From: Candidatus Caenarcanales bacterium
GTDB taxonomy: Bacteria > Cyanobacteriota > Vampirovibrionia > LMEP-6097
NCBI GenBank assembly: GCA_021299565.1
Contig: JAJTHA010000127.1
Coordinates: forward strand, 1 to 14,771
Direction of reading: 5' to 3'
Length of the DNA: 14,771 bases
The notes under the pieces were generated by a model. That model was given only the letters and a program-made list of their open reading frames with translations. It was not told where the DNA came from and searched no databases. The position numbers and the translations under genes are program-made. Shown here in pieces: positions 1 through 6,428 of this stretch; the first letter of the stretch is position 1, and each line of letters opens with the position of its first letter.

Positions 1-1242
1 GAAAAAACAATTTTAGAGGAGCTTCGAAAAAATATTTATGACAAGGGCAGTGCCCTATATATCAGCAGGTGCCCAGGACGCGTCAGCTTCAGCAAACATG
101 CTGATTACATAAATAGCGATCTACTTTACACACTAGATGACAGGGATAGTTATTGTTTTTTACAAGTCATCACGGATGATCAAGATCCAGCATATAAAAA
201 GATTGCTTTATACAATCATGGTGAATACGAATCTGTTATTTATGATTTTCAAAATTTGGATCAAGTCGCAAAAAGTCATTGGAGTTTTTATGTAGTTGAA
301 TTACTCAGAGAATTAGACTTGCTTAATAGAAAAGATTTTGGTTTAACAATTTCTTACATCAGTGATTTACCGAGTGGAGCTGGACTAAGTTCGTCTCATG
401 CCTTAATGCTGGCTACTTACAAATGCCTAGAAGCGGCTTTTGATCTACATTTAGAAACTTTTTCGATTATCAAGCTTTGTCAAAAAGTTGAAAACAATAG
501 AGGCTTTAATTCTGGTCTAGGAGATCAAAGCGCTCAGTTACTAGGCAAAAGGAATCAACTCAGCTTCATCAAAATTTTCCCAGAGCTTGAAGTCAAATAC
601 GTAGAGCTTCCATCAAATATGAGCATTATTACCGCTCCGAGTTTTTTGAAAGCAGACAAAAGCCTACCCCAATTTGCAGCAGCTAACGAAAATATAAAAG
701 CCTATAAATCCATCAATGATATTGTAAAAATTTTGGATTGCGATTATTTAGCCGACATGAATTACAAATACAATCAAATTGAAATTTTTGATTTCCTAGA
801 ATCTATTCAAGAAGCAAAATTAAAACATCTCGCTCTTTATGGACTTGCAGAAAGCGCTAGAGTCAAAGAACTCAAAGAAAATTTTAGCCCGCAAAAACTA
901 GGGGAGCATCTCAATCTCTCTCATCAAGCTGAGTCTATTGGATTCGTTTCTTCCATAAATCGCCAAATAAAGATTGAAGCTCATTCTGGATATTATGGAG
1001 CGAGTACTCTTGCGAATGATACTATTCAAAAAATCGCAATATCTTGTCCTGGTGTATTCGGCTCTAGCATTAGTGGCGCTGGACTTGGTGGGAGTAATAT
1101 TATTATTTGTAAAAAAACTGCTACTGAAGACTTAAAGCAAAAACTCATTAAGGAATTTTATGAGCCTAATAATCTTTTAGAACAAGCTCTTGAACATTTG
1201 CACGTTTCAAGTTCTGCCGGTGGGTTGAGTTTAGTTAGTTAA
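1..1242 (+). CDS. GHMP kinase, galactokinase-like (5' partial)
   Basis: The reading frame is open from base 1 to the TAA at 1240-1242, so the gene enters from the left edge and its start is not seen; a TTG at 256 is internal. GHMP kinases phosphorylate small metabolites, here most likely a sugar at C1, in the cytoplasm. Numbering from base 1, motif 1 is CPGRVSFSKHADY (residues 24-36), motif 2, the ATP loop, is LPSGAGLSSS (about 123-132), the catalytic-base region is GLGDQSAQLLG (Asp175) and motif 3 is SGAGLGGS (358-365). At least 413 residues are present, close to or slightly above the usual galactokinase length of 380-400. The galactokinase signature GEHTDY reads SKHADY: the Glu that contacts the sugar is Lys32, while His33 and Asp35 remain. 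The overall match is to galactokinase, but the substrate may not be galactose. A UDP-GlcNAc epimerase gene lies nearby but not in the same transcription unit. Confidence 0.85.
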   Translation, partial: EKTILEELRKNIYDKGSALYISRCPGRVSFSKHADYINSDLLYTLDDRDSYCFLQVITDDQDPAYKKIALYNHGEYESVIYDFQNLDQVAKSHWSFYVVELLRELDLLNRKDFGLTISYISDLPSGAGLSSSHALMLATYKCLEAAFDLHLETFSIIKLCQKVENNRGFNSGLGDQSAQLLGKRNQLSFIKIFPELEVKYVELPSNMSIITAPSFLKADKSLPQFAAANENIKAYKSINDIVKILDCDYLADMNYKYNQIEIFDFLESIQEAKLKHLALYGLAESARVKELKENFSPQKLGEHLNLSHQAESIGFVSSINRQIKIEAHSGYYGASTLANDTIQKIAISCPGVFGSSISGAGLGGSNIIICKKTATEDLKQKLIKEFYEPNNLLEQALEHLHVSSSAGGLSLVS

Positions 1243-1266
1243 AACAACTAGAATTTTTGTTACGTC

Positions 1267-1298
1267 ACCCTGAGGAGCCCGAAGGGCGACGTCAGGGT
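1267..1298. repeat. Palindromic intergenic element with nested hairpin
   Basis: A 7-bp stem (ACCCTGA 1267-1273 with TCAGGGT 1292-1298) encloses a second hairpin, GCCC-GAA-GGGC (1277-1287). It lies just after the GHMP kinase stop codon, in a convergent gap. It resembles short palindromic repeats dispersed in many bacterial genomes. Only one copy is present in this window, so calling it a repeat is inference; it could instead be a terminator-like structure without a T-tract. Confidence 0.5.
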
Positions 1299-1325
1299 CC
1301 ACGATGCATAAGCCAAATTTAGAAC

Positions 1326-1425
1326 TTTAAAGTCACTGCGAGCCGCAAAGCGGCGTGGCAGTCCAGTTTGCATTTAAGCCCTGGATCGCCACGATTTGCT
1401 CCGCAAATCTCGCGATGACTTTAAA
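1326..1425. repeat. Cloverleaf palindromic repeat, copy 1
   Basis: This is a 100-nt element whose parts abut with no unpaired bases between them. The outer stem is 1326-1342 with 1409-1425 (15 of 17 paired). Hairpin A is CCGC-AAA-GCGG, 1343-1353. The inner stem is 1354-1366 with 1381-1393 (11 of 13 paired, 14-nt loop). Hairpin B is ATTTGC-TCC-GCAAAT, 1394-1408. A second copy in the same orientation is at 2977-3076. It lies between the convergent 3' ends of the GHMP kinase and secG genes. It resembles the palindromic repeats with GTCATTGCGAG-like ends seen in several bacterial genomes. It has no open reading frame of note and no T-tract typical of an intrinsic terminator. Confidence 0.85.
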
Positions 1426-1458
1426 CTGCACTCTCATGATTTAACGACCTGAAAATTA

Positions 1459-1683
1459 CTACCTAGCGATTAAGCCAAGATAAAAAGAAGAAATCAAAAA
1501 TATACCAGCAAAAAACCAAGTCATTTTGTCTAGTTTGTCATCAGCGCTAGTTCTAACACCTTTGAAGCTTTGAGCTGATGAACCTATTGCCCCCAAACCT
1601 TCTGCTTTTGGTTCCTTAACCAAAACAAAAAAGACAGTTATTATGCCAGAAATAATTTGTAAAGCAAAGAAAATAGGGGTCAT
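1459..1683 (-). CDS. secG: SecG, protein-export channel subunit
   Basis: SecG is the small third subunit of the SecYEG inner-membrane translocon and assists SecA-driven export. The 74-residue protein has the family layout: a first membrane segment (about residues 4-22), a cytoplasmic Gly/Ser-rich loop containing EGLGAIGSSAQSF and a conserved-type Arg, and a second membrane segment (about 54-72). Length is normal. The ATG at 1683 is only 19 bp from the divergent epimerase start. A TATACT box on the minus strand lies 7 nt before the ATG and there is no Shine-Dalgarno sequence, so the mRNA may be leaderless. Several proteins with Sec signal peptides are encoded in this window. Confidence 0.88.
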   Translation of the reverse strand: MTPIFFALQIISGIITVFFVLVKEPKAEGLGAIGSSAQSFKGVRTSADDKLDKMTWFFAGIFLISSFYLGLIAR

Positions 1684-1690
1684 GTTTTAT

Positions 1691-1696
1691 AGTATA
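1691..1696 (-). promoter_or_regulatory. -10-like box TATACT for secG (leaderless arrangement)
   Basis: TATACT read on the minus strand ends 7 nt before the secG ATG (1683), which would put the transcription start at or next to the start codon. The same 19-bp gap must also hold the divergent epimerase promoter; the plus strand here reads TATAGTATAAC. No convincing -35 element was seen. Confidence 0.45.
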
Positions 1697-1702
1697 ACAT
1701 GA

Positions 1703-2941
1703 GTGGATATCGACAAAAAAATAAAAATAATTTGTGTAGCTGGAACAAGACCAGAATTTATTAAGGTTTTTCCTGTCTACAAAAAGCTTTTAGAATTACA
1801 AGAAAATAATCGCAGTGGTCATATATTTGAGATCAAATGGCTCAATACCTGTCAGCACAAGGATTTGACAGTTGATTTAGAAAATTTCTTTGAGATTAAA
1901 CCTGACTTTGTTTTTAACCTTGAAAATATGCCTGACAGTCAAGACTTGCGATTAGCAGCCCTTGGCACTGAGATACTTTGGCAGGCATCACAACTATTTG
2001 AAGAATACAAACCAGATTTAGTTTTGATTCAAGGGGATACACTCAGTGCACAACAGTGCGCTCTTGCTGCTTTTTATTTGCATATCAAAGTGGGTCATAT
2101 AGAGGCTGGCATTCGCACCAACGATATCAATGCACCTTTTCCAGAAGAGCTTGCTCGAAGAATAATTAGTCAGGTGAGTATTTTGAATTTCACTCCCGGA
2201 AAAATTTCTCAAAATACTTTAGAAGCTGAAAAGATCATGTACAAATCTAAGTCTTATAATTTTTATACAGGCAACACCGTCGTTGATACTTTAGATTACA
2301 GCATCAAAAAAATTGATAATCATACATTTTCTTGGCAAGAATATGCAACCGTCAAACAGTCTTTTGACAATCAAGAAATTAATCTTTTAGAACATCTAAG
2401 ACAAAGCAAAAAATATATTTTAGTCACTGCTCACAGACGAGAAAACAGTGAAGCTTGCAAAAACCTAGCTAAAGCCATACATCGCATAGCAACTAAGTTT
2501 CAGGGTGAGATTGAATTCATTATCAGCGTACACAAAAACCCTAACGCACGAGTTGCCTTTGAAGAACTTTACGGTCAATGTTTACAGGACAAACTCCACA
2601 ATATAAAATTTTTTGAAGCAGTGAATTATCCTCTTTTTCTCAAGTTAATGGCAAATTGCTTTTTTATTGTTACAGACAGTGGTGGCATTCAAGAAGAAGC
2701 TCCTTATCTATCAAAACCAGTTTTGATTTTTAGAAATGAAACTGAACGAACTGAGGGTATTGAATATGGTTTAGCTCGCTTAATTGGAACTCAAGAGCAT
2801 ATGATTCATGGTTGCATTATGGATTTAATTACTGATACAAGTAGCTATGAAAGTATGATCAAAAATGATCTTCAGCCTTATGGTGATGGGCTTGCAGCGT
2901 CTCGCATTGCTGATGTGATTTCGCTATATTTCAAAAAATAA
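1703..2941 (+). CDS. wecB: UDP-N-acetylglucosamine 2-epimerase (WecB/MnaA family)
   Basis: The enzyme interconverts UDP-GlcNAc and UDP-ManNAc in the cytoplasm and supplies ManNAc for cell-surface polysaccharides. Visible motifs in order are AGTRPEFIKVFPVYKKL (residues 13-29), QGDTLS (110-115), GHIEAGIRT (131-139), PFPEEL (145-150), TGNTVVDTL (189-197), TAHRREN (242-248) and TDSGGIQEEAP (324-334). The final signature reads RNETERTEG where RDxTERPEG is usual, so Thr replaces Pro. Length is 412 residues against about 370-390; the extra residues include a spacer before AHRREN. The start is GTG 1703: a stop codon lies immediately upstream in frame and the first conserved strand begins within ten residues. 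The gene appears monocistronic and ends in the gap holding repeat copy 2. Confidence 0.92.
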   Translation: MDIDKKIKIICVAGTRPEFIKVFPVYKKLLELQENNRSGHIFEIKWLNTCQHKDLTVDLENFFEIKPDFVFNLENMPDSQDLRLAALGTEILWQASQLFEEYKPDLVLIQGDTLSAQQCALAAFYLHIKVGHIEAGIRTNDINAPFPEELARRIISQVSILNFTPGKISQNTLEAEKIMYKSKSYNFYTGNTVVDTLDYSIKKIDNHTFSWQEYATVKQSFDNQEINLLEHLRQSKKYILVTAHRRENSEACKNLAKAIHRIATKFQGEIEFIISVHKNPNARVAFEELYGQCLQDKLHNIKFFEAVNYPLFLKLMANCFFIVTDSGGIQEEAPYLSKPVLIFRNETERTEGIEYGLARLIGTQEHMIHGCIMDLITDTSSYESMIKNDLQPYGDGLAASRIADVISLYFKK

Positions 2942-2976
2942 AGGTTACTGCTCTGCTTTAAGCGTTGAAAGTATAG

Positions 2977-3076
2977 TTTAAGGTCACTGCGAGCCGCAAA
3001 GCGGCGTGGCAGTCCAGCTTGTAATTTGGTATTCTGGATCGCCACGCCTCACTACGTGAGGCTCGCGATGACTTTA
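2977..3076. repeat. Cloverleaf palindromic repeat, copy 2
   Basis: This is the second copy of the element at 1326-1425, in the same orientation. The outer stem is 2977-2993 with 3062-3076. Hairpin A (2994-3004) and both inner-stem strands (3005-3017, 3034-3046) are identical to copy 1. The inner loop is 16 nt with a different sequence. Hairpin B is CCTCAC-TAC-GTGAGG (3047-3061): same length as in copy 1 but four of six base pairs changed, all preserving pairing. It lies between the convergent 3' ends of the epimerase and ispF genes. Confidence 0.85.
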
Positions 3077-3116
3077 TAGCCATAGTTTTGGCTTATGATG
3101 AATAATTAGGTGAATC

Positions 3117-3629
3117 TCAAAAAATAGGTTTTTGCAAAAGCACAACAGCAGTAGCAGCAATGCCCTCTTCTCTACCGGTGAATCCCAAATGCTCAGTAGT
3201 AGTGGCTTTGACACTAACGTTATCCTTAGGCATATTTAAAGCTTGAGCAATATTCGCTCTCATATCATCTATAAATGGTCTTAATTTAGGCTTTTGAGCA
3301 ATTACAGTAGAATCAATATTTGCAATTTTGTAACTCTTGTCACAAAGAAGAACAAATGCTTTCTTCAAAAGCTCCATACTATCAATCCCAGCATATTTAG
3401 CATCTGTATCTGGGAAATGAGCTCCAATATCCTCAAGCCCAGCAGCGCCCAATAAAGCATCTATAATTGCATGCACTAAGACATCAGCATCAGAATACCC
3501 AAGTAAGAATTTATCGTGCTCGATTTGAATCCCACCTAAAATTAATTTTGGAGAACGATTTGGATAAATCGCCAGAAATTCGTCTTTGCTTACTAATTTA
3601 TGAGCGTCAAAACCCTGACCTATTCGCAT
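3117..3629 (-). CDS. ispF: 2-C-methyl-D-erythritol 2,4-cyclodiphosphate synthase
   Basis: IspF converts CDP-methylerythritol 2-phosphate to the 2,4-cyclodiphosphate, releasing CMP, in the MEP route to isoprenoids. The metal ligands are seen in GQGFDAH (Asp8, His10) and SDADVLVHA (His53). Other family motifs are GAAGLEDIGAHFPDTD (61-76), STVIAQKPKLRP and VSVKATTTEHLGFTGREEGIA near the C-terminus. Length is 170 against about 157-160; the excess is a short insertion at about residues 13-27. The start is ATG 3629, which gives the canonical MRIGQGFDAH terminus. A TAATAT box ends 6 nt upstream and there is no Shine-Dalgarno sequence. The gene is divergent from the SLH-protein operon. Confidence 0.95.
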   Translation of the reverse strand: MRIGQGFDAHKLVSKDEFLAIYPNRSPKLILGGIQIEHDKFLLGYSDADVLVHAIIDALLGAAGLEDIGAHFPDTDAKYAGIDSMELLKKAFVLLCDKSYKIANIDSTVIAQKPKLRPFIDDMRANIAQALNMPKDNVSVKATTTEHLGFTGREEGIAATAVVLLQKPIF

Positions 3630-3635
3630 GCAAAT

Positions 3636-3641
3636 ATATTA
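3636..3641 (-). promoter_or_regulatory. -10-like box TAATAT for ispF (leaderless arrangement)
   Basis: TAATAT on the minus strand is separated by 6 nt from the ispF ATG at 3629, so transcription would start at or beside the start codon. No clear -35 element or Shine-Dalgarno sequence is present. Confidence 0.45.
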
Positions 3642-3686
3642 GCAGTAAATTGCTAGCTGATTTACGAAACATAGTTTAGACTTAAA

Positions 3687-3692
3687 TAGTAT
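3687..3692 (+). promoter_or_regulatory. -10-like box TAGTAT for the SLH-nrdR operon
   Basis: TAGTAT ends 6 nt before the ATG at 3699, again with no Shine-Dalgarno sequence. It is the best promoter candidate for the five-gene run that follows. It lies in a 69-bp divergent gap shared with ispF. Confidence 0.4.
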
Positions 3693-3698
3693 TTCCAT

Positions 3699-4556
3699 AT
3701 GAAACTCAATCAATTATCAATACTCACACTATCCCTAGTATCTTTTCAGATATTTCCGGCACTAGCAATTCCAAGAGATGTTCCCAAATCTCACTGGGCT
3801 TACGATTCAGTAAACAAAGTGACATCACAAGGTTTTATGAATGGTGATGCTAACGGAAATTTTGGTGGCTCTCGCAGTTTAACTAGATATGAATTTGCTA
3901 AAACACTTAGCCGCATAATGGATCACTACGACAATGAAATGAAAAACGATAGAAAAAATGTTGAAGATATGGTCGCGATTATGGAGTTATTCCAAAACGA
4001 ACTAAAAGTACTTGAAGTGAAACTCAATAAAGCATCAGAGGAAGTTCAGGTACAAAACACCACAATTAATGAATTAAACGAGCTAGCTATCGCACTTGGG
4101 CAGGAATATAAGACATTTTCAACTGGACCAGATGGTGGAAGCACGACAGTAAGTCTTGGCGAAAAAATAGCGCAAATCGAGAAAGATATTTATAAACTTA
4201 AAAACAAAGGCTTGTTCGTGGACACTCTAATTATGGGCACCGTAAACGACATGAAAAAACTTGGTTCAGCTACATCAAAAGCATTTAGTCGTTCAAGAAA
4301 AAATGTTCAAAAAAGAGTTGAAAGCGAATCTGAAACCATAAAAACAGACGAAGTAAAAAGCATGGGCAATGAGACACTCGAAGAGTTTAAAACTCAAGCC
4401 AGCGTGACTATTCCTGAATTTAGCTTAGAAGATGGTGGTAGAACCAAAAAAATAACTACACACACCACTCAACAAACAGTTGAGAGCAAATCAACGATAG
4501 AAGGCTCTGGCACTCTCAAACCAGAAGAATACGAATTATTAGAGGAGATACACTAA
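3699..4556 (+). CDS. Secreted single-SLH-domain protein with coiled coil
   Basis: A signal peptide (residues 1-23, cleavage after ALA) is followed by one S-layer homology domain (about 27-73; RDVPKSHWAYDSVNKV, then FAKTLSRIM). SLH domains commonly bind cell-wall polymers or peptidoglycan. The next part, about 75-220, is helical and heptad-like, rich in Glu/Lys. The C-terminal 65 residues are polar and Thr/Glu-rich. In cyanobacterial outer-membrane proteins an N-terminal SLH and coiled coil precede a beta-barrel, but here the protein stops at 285 residues with no visible barrel. It could be a periplasmic tether or spacer. Its TAA overlaps the next ATG by one base, implying translational coupling with the HTH/coiled-coil gene. 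The exact role is unknown. Confidence 0.8.
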   Translation: MKLNQLSILTLSLVSFQIFPALAIPRDVPKSHWAYDSVNKVTSQGFMNGDANGNFGGSRSLTRYEFAKTLSRIMDHYDNEMKNDRKNVEDMVAIMELFQNELKVLEVKLNKASEEVQVQNTTINELNELAIALGQEYKTFSTGPDGGSTTVSLGEKIAQIEKDIYKLKNKGLFVDTLIMGTVNDMKKLGSATSKAFSRSRKNVQKRVESESETIKTDEVKSMGNETLEEFKTQASVTIPEFSLEDGGRTKKITTHTTQQTVESKSTIEGSGTLKPEEYELLEEIH

Positions 4557-5314
4557 TGTCAGTCAGCAGAAAAGAAGTTTGCCAAGAGCTTAAAATAGAT
4601 GATTACCAACTCTCTAAATACGAACAATTTTTACAGCTAGCAGAGACAGAAGCTAGTAGCTTTGATTATGAAACAGCAAAAATCATTGCAAGAATTCATG
4701 AACTAAATCAAAAAGGTTTAGGACTCAATGATATAAGACAATTAAGTTATTTTGCCGAGCAATACTCAGATATAATTCCCTCTCTAAAAGAGTTTGAAGA
4801 GTTTTCACCTCAGTATCATTTAAGAGATCTTATTAATTACTGTAATGAAATGATCAGCGAAATGAGCGCAAGAGAAGAGCAATACCAAGCAAAAATCTTG
4901 GAACTAGAACAAGAACTAAATCAATTACAAATCGAGGGCGAACAAAAAAACTTTTTGATTCAAGAAGCAGATTCATTAAAATCTGAATACCAAGATTTAT
5001 CAGAAGTTTTTGTTAATTACGAAAGTGAACTAAAAGACGCCAAGATTTATACAAACGACTTAGAGATTAGAAATGAACAGCTAAAATTTGAGAATCTCAA
5101 AAAAGATGACGAGATACAAAAGCTAAGAATCGAACTAGATTTACAGTCTGGAAGCGATAACGCTAAGAGATCTGCAATAGACATACAAGCACTCTTACGT
5201 AAGAAAGAGAAGGAAGTTGCTCTCAAGTTCCAAAGAGAAATTCTCGATCTCAAGAAACAAGTTGAAACCATGATGGAAAGAAGGGAACTTGAATGGCAAA
5301 GCAGGAAACTTTAA
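4556..5314 (+). CDS. MerR-like HTH protein with long coiled coil
   Basis: The N-terminal 65-75 residues resemble a MerR-type winged helix: RKEVCQELKIDDYQLSKYEQ, then an FDYETAKIIARIHELNQKG stretch and LGLNDIRQL, matching the usual pattern in which an effector-independent DNA-binding head ends in a GxSLxEI helix. From about residue 88 to the end (252) the sequence is almost continuous coiled coil, rich in Glu, Lys and Leu. No ligand-binding domain is visible. A good Shine-Dalgarno sequence (GAGGAGA, 4542-4548) lies 7 nt before the ATG, inside the SLH gene. It may be a DNA-binding structural or regulatory protein; partner and target are unknown. The next gene's proposed GTG is 28 nt past this stop codon. 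Confidence 0.65.
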   Translation: MSVSRKEVCQELKIDDYQLSKYEQFLQLAETEASSFDYETAKIIARIHELNQKGLGLNDIRQLSYFAEQYSDIIPSLKEFEEFSPQYHLRDLINYCNEMISEMSAREEQYQAKILELEQELNQLQIEGEQKNFLIQEADSLKSEYQDLSEVFVNYESELKDAKIYTNDLEIRNEQLKFENLKKDDEIQKLRIELDLQSGSDNAKRSAIDIQALLRKKEKEVALKFQREILDLKKQVETMMERRELEWQSRKL

Positions 5315-5335
5315 TTTAAATTCATCGTCAATTGA

Positions 5336-5345
5336 CACTATAGTG
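5336..5345. promoter_or_regulatory. Palindrome CACTATAGTG overlapping the nrdR start
   Basis: This perfect 10-bp palindrome has the proposed GTG start codon as its last three bases. It resembles the outer parts of an NrdR box (ACACWATA half-sites) but with the centre shortened by about 4 bp, so a functional NrdR operator is doubtful. Confidence 0.25.
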
Positions 5346-5840
5346 CAGTGTCCATTTTGTAAATCTGAAAACTCCAAGGTCTTAGAAAGCAGATCAGCTG
5401 ATGATGATCGCAGCGTAAGACGCCGCAGAGAATGCATTGATTGTATGCAAAGATACACCACTTATGAAAGAGTGGAGTTGGCTCCAATTGTTGTAATCAA
5501 GAAAAGCGGTTCTAGAGAGGTATTCAGTAGAGATAAACTGATTGCTAGTATCATTCGCTCATGTAGCAAAGCTCACATAAGTACTGCAACTATAGACAAT
5601 ATTGTCGACAAAGTAGAGTCAATCATGCATCAAAGATTCTCTAGAGAGGTTAGCTCTATCACCCTGGGTGAATTGGTAATGGAAGAGCTAAAACTCATAG
5701 ATCCAATGGCATATCTTCGTTATGCTTCAATTTTCAAGAAAATCAACTCTATAAGTGAATTTATAGATGAAATGAAAAATCTCGAGGAGCAAATTTTGTA
5801 CACCGATGTACGTGCTCCAATTTTGCTAAAATCAGCATAG
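5343..5840 (+). CDS. nrdR: Transcriptional repressor NrdR
   Basis: NrdR is the zinc-ribbon/ATP-cone repressor of ribonucleotide reductase genes; it senses ATP/dATP and binds NrdR boxes. From GTG 5343 the protein begins MQCPFC, the canonical NrdR terminus, with zinc ligands Cys3, Cys6, Cys31 and Cys34, the RRRREC basic patch and RYTTYER. The ATP-cone follows (about residues 47-140; VIKKSGSREVFSRDKLIASI ... YLRYASIFKKI). Length is 165 against about 150-160. An in-frame upstream ATG at 5289 would add 18 residues with no family counterpart and overlap the previous gene by 26 bases, so GTG is preferred. It lies within a run of envelope-related genes rather than beside nrd genes. Its stop codon overlaps the GTG at 5840. 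Confidence 0.94.
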   Translation: MQCPFCKSENSKVLESRSADDDRSVRRRRECIDCMQRYTTYERVELAPIVVIKKSGSREVFSRDKLIASIIRSCSKAHISTATIDNIVDKVESIMHQRFSREVSSITLGELVMEELKLIDPMAYLRYASIFKKINSISEFIDEMKNLEEQILYTDVRAPILLKSA

Positions 5841-5842
5841 TG

Positions 5843-6415
5843 ATGAAGCTATGCCTAACTTTATTAATCATTTTAGCGATGCCGCTAAACTCTAAAGCTG
5901 CATCGGATAAAGTTTTTGAAATCAACTACAACGATTCCCCTGTAGTATATATGCACTCAGGCACAGTTGCAGATATAAAATTAATGGGGATTCCCGCATC
6001 AGCAGATATTATCCAAGTAGTTGCAAATCAAGATCCTAATTTGCCTAAATCATACGTAATTGGACAACGTAGCATTGCTGTTAATCAGGGTTCAAGCAGT
6101 GGTTATGCTGATTTCAAAGTAAAACTTGATGAGATTGTAAGTGGTGCATCAATTAAAAAAAGTGCTCAAATAAATTTGCGGTCGTTTAAAAAAGTTGGAG
6201 AGACTTATGAATTATTGGATAAGTTTTCTGTTTTTATAAGGCCTATAGTCTGCCCTAAAATCAATAAGCCCGTTTGTGGAGTATTAAAAGTAAAAAAATG
6301 CCTTAAAGGTCAGCGAGAATGTAATGATTTTGTTGAGAAAAAAGTCACTTATGAAAACGAATGCCTCTTAACTAAAGCTGGCGCTGAGCTTTTGAAACAA
6401 GGTAGTTGTGATTAG
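5843..6415 (+). CDS. Secreted protein with C-terminal Kazal-like domain
   Basis: A signal peptide (about residues 1-19) is followed by an unrecognised beta-rich domain of about 115 residues and then a six-cysteine C-terminal module. That module reads ICPKINKPVCGV, a charged 15-20-residue insert containing two Cys, then VTYENECLLTKAGAELLK and a final GSC. Cys positions are 137, 145, 153, 160, 174 and 189. CPxxxxPVCG, TYxNxC and AG...GxC are the hallmarks of Kazal-type serine-protease-inhibitor domains; the lengthened loop between the PVCG and TYxNxC parts is unusual. It probably acts in the periplasm or outside the cell; inhibitory activity is inference. ATG 5843 is chosen over the overlapping GTG 5840. 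The nrdR stop codon is directly upstream, so the gene is likely co-transcribed. Confidence 0.75.
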   Translation: MKLCLTLLIILAMPLNSKAASDKVFEINYNDSPVVYMHSGTVADIKLMGIPASADIIQVVANQDPNLPKSYVIGQRSIAVNQGSSSGYADFKVKLDEIVSGASIKKSAQINLRSFKKVGETYELLDKFSVFIRPIVCPKINKPVCGVLKVKKCLKGQRECNDFVEKKVTYENECLLTKAGAELLKQGSCD

Positions 6416-6428
6416 TTATTATTATAGA

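Noticed and set aside
1326..1425. tRNA-like gene because of the cloverleaf shape
   Set aside because: At 100 nt it has no T-loop GTTC-type motif, no usable anticodon loop, no CCA-end acceptor pattern, and the stems contain internal mismatches; repeat copy 2 shows the loops are unconstrained.
3467..3679. 70-codon plus-strand open frame over the ispF start
   Set aside because: It is antisense to ispF, runs through the divergent promoter gap and shows no domain.
5289..5342. Upstream ATG start for nrdR
   Set aside because: It would add residues before the canonical MQCPFC zinc ribbon and overlap the previous gene by 26 bases.
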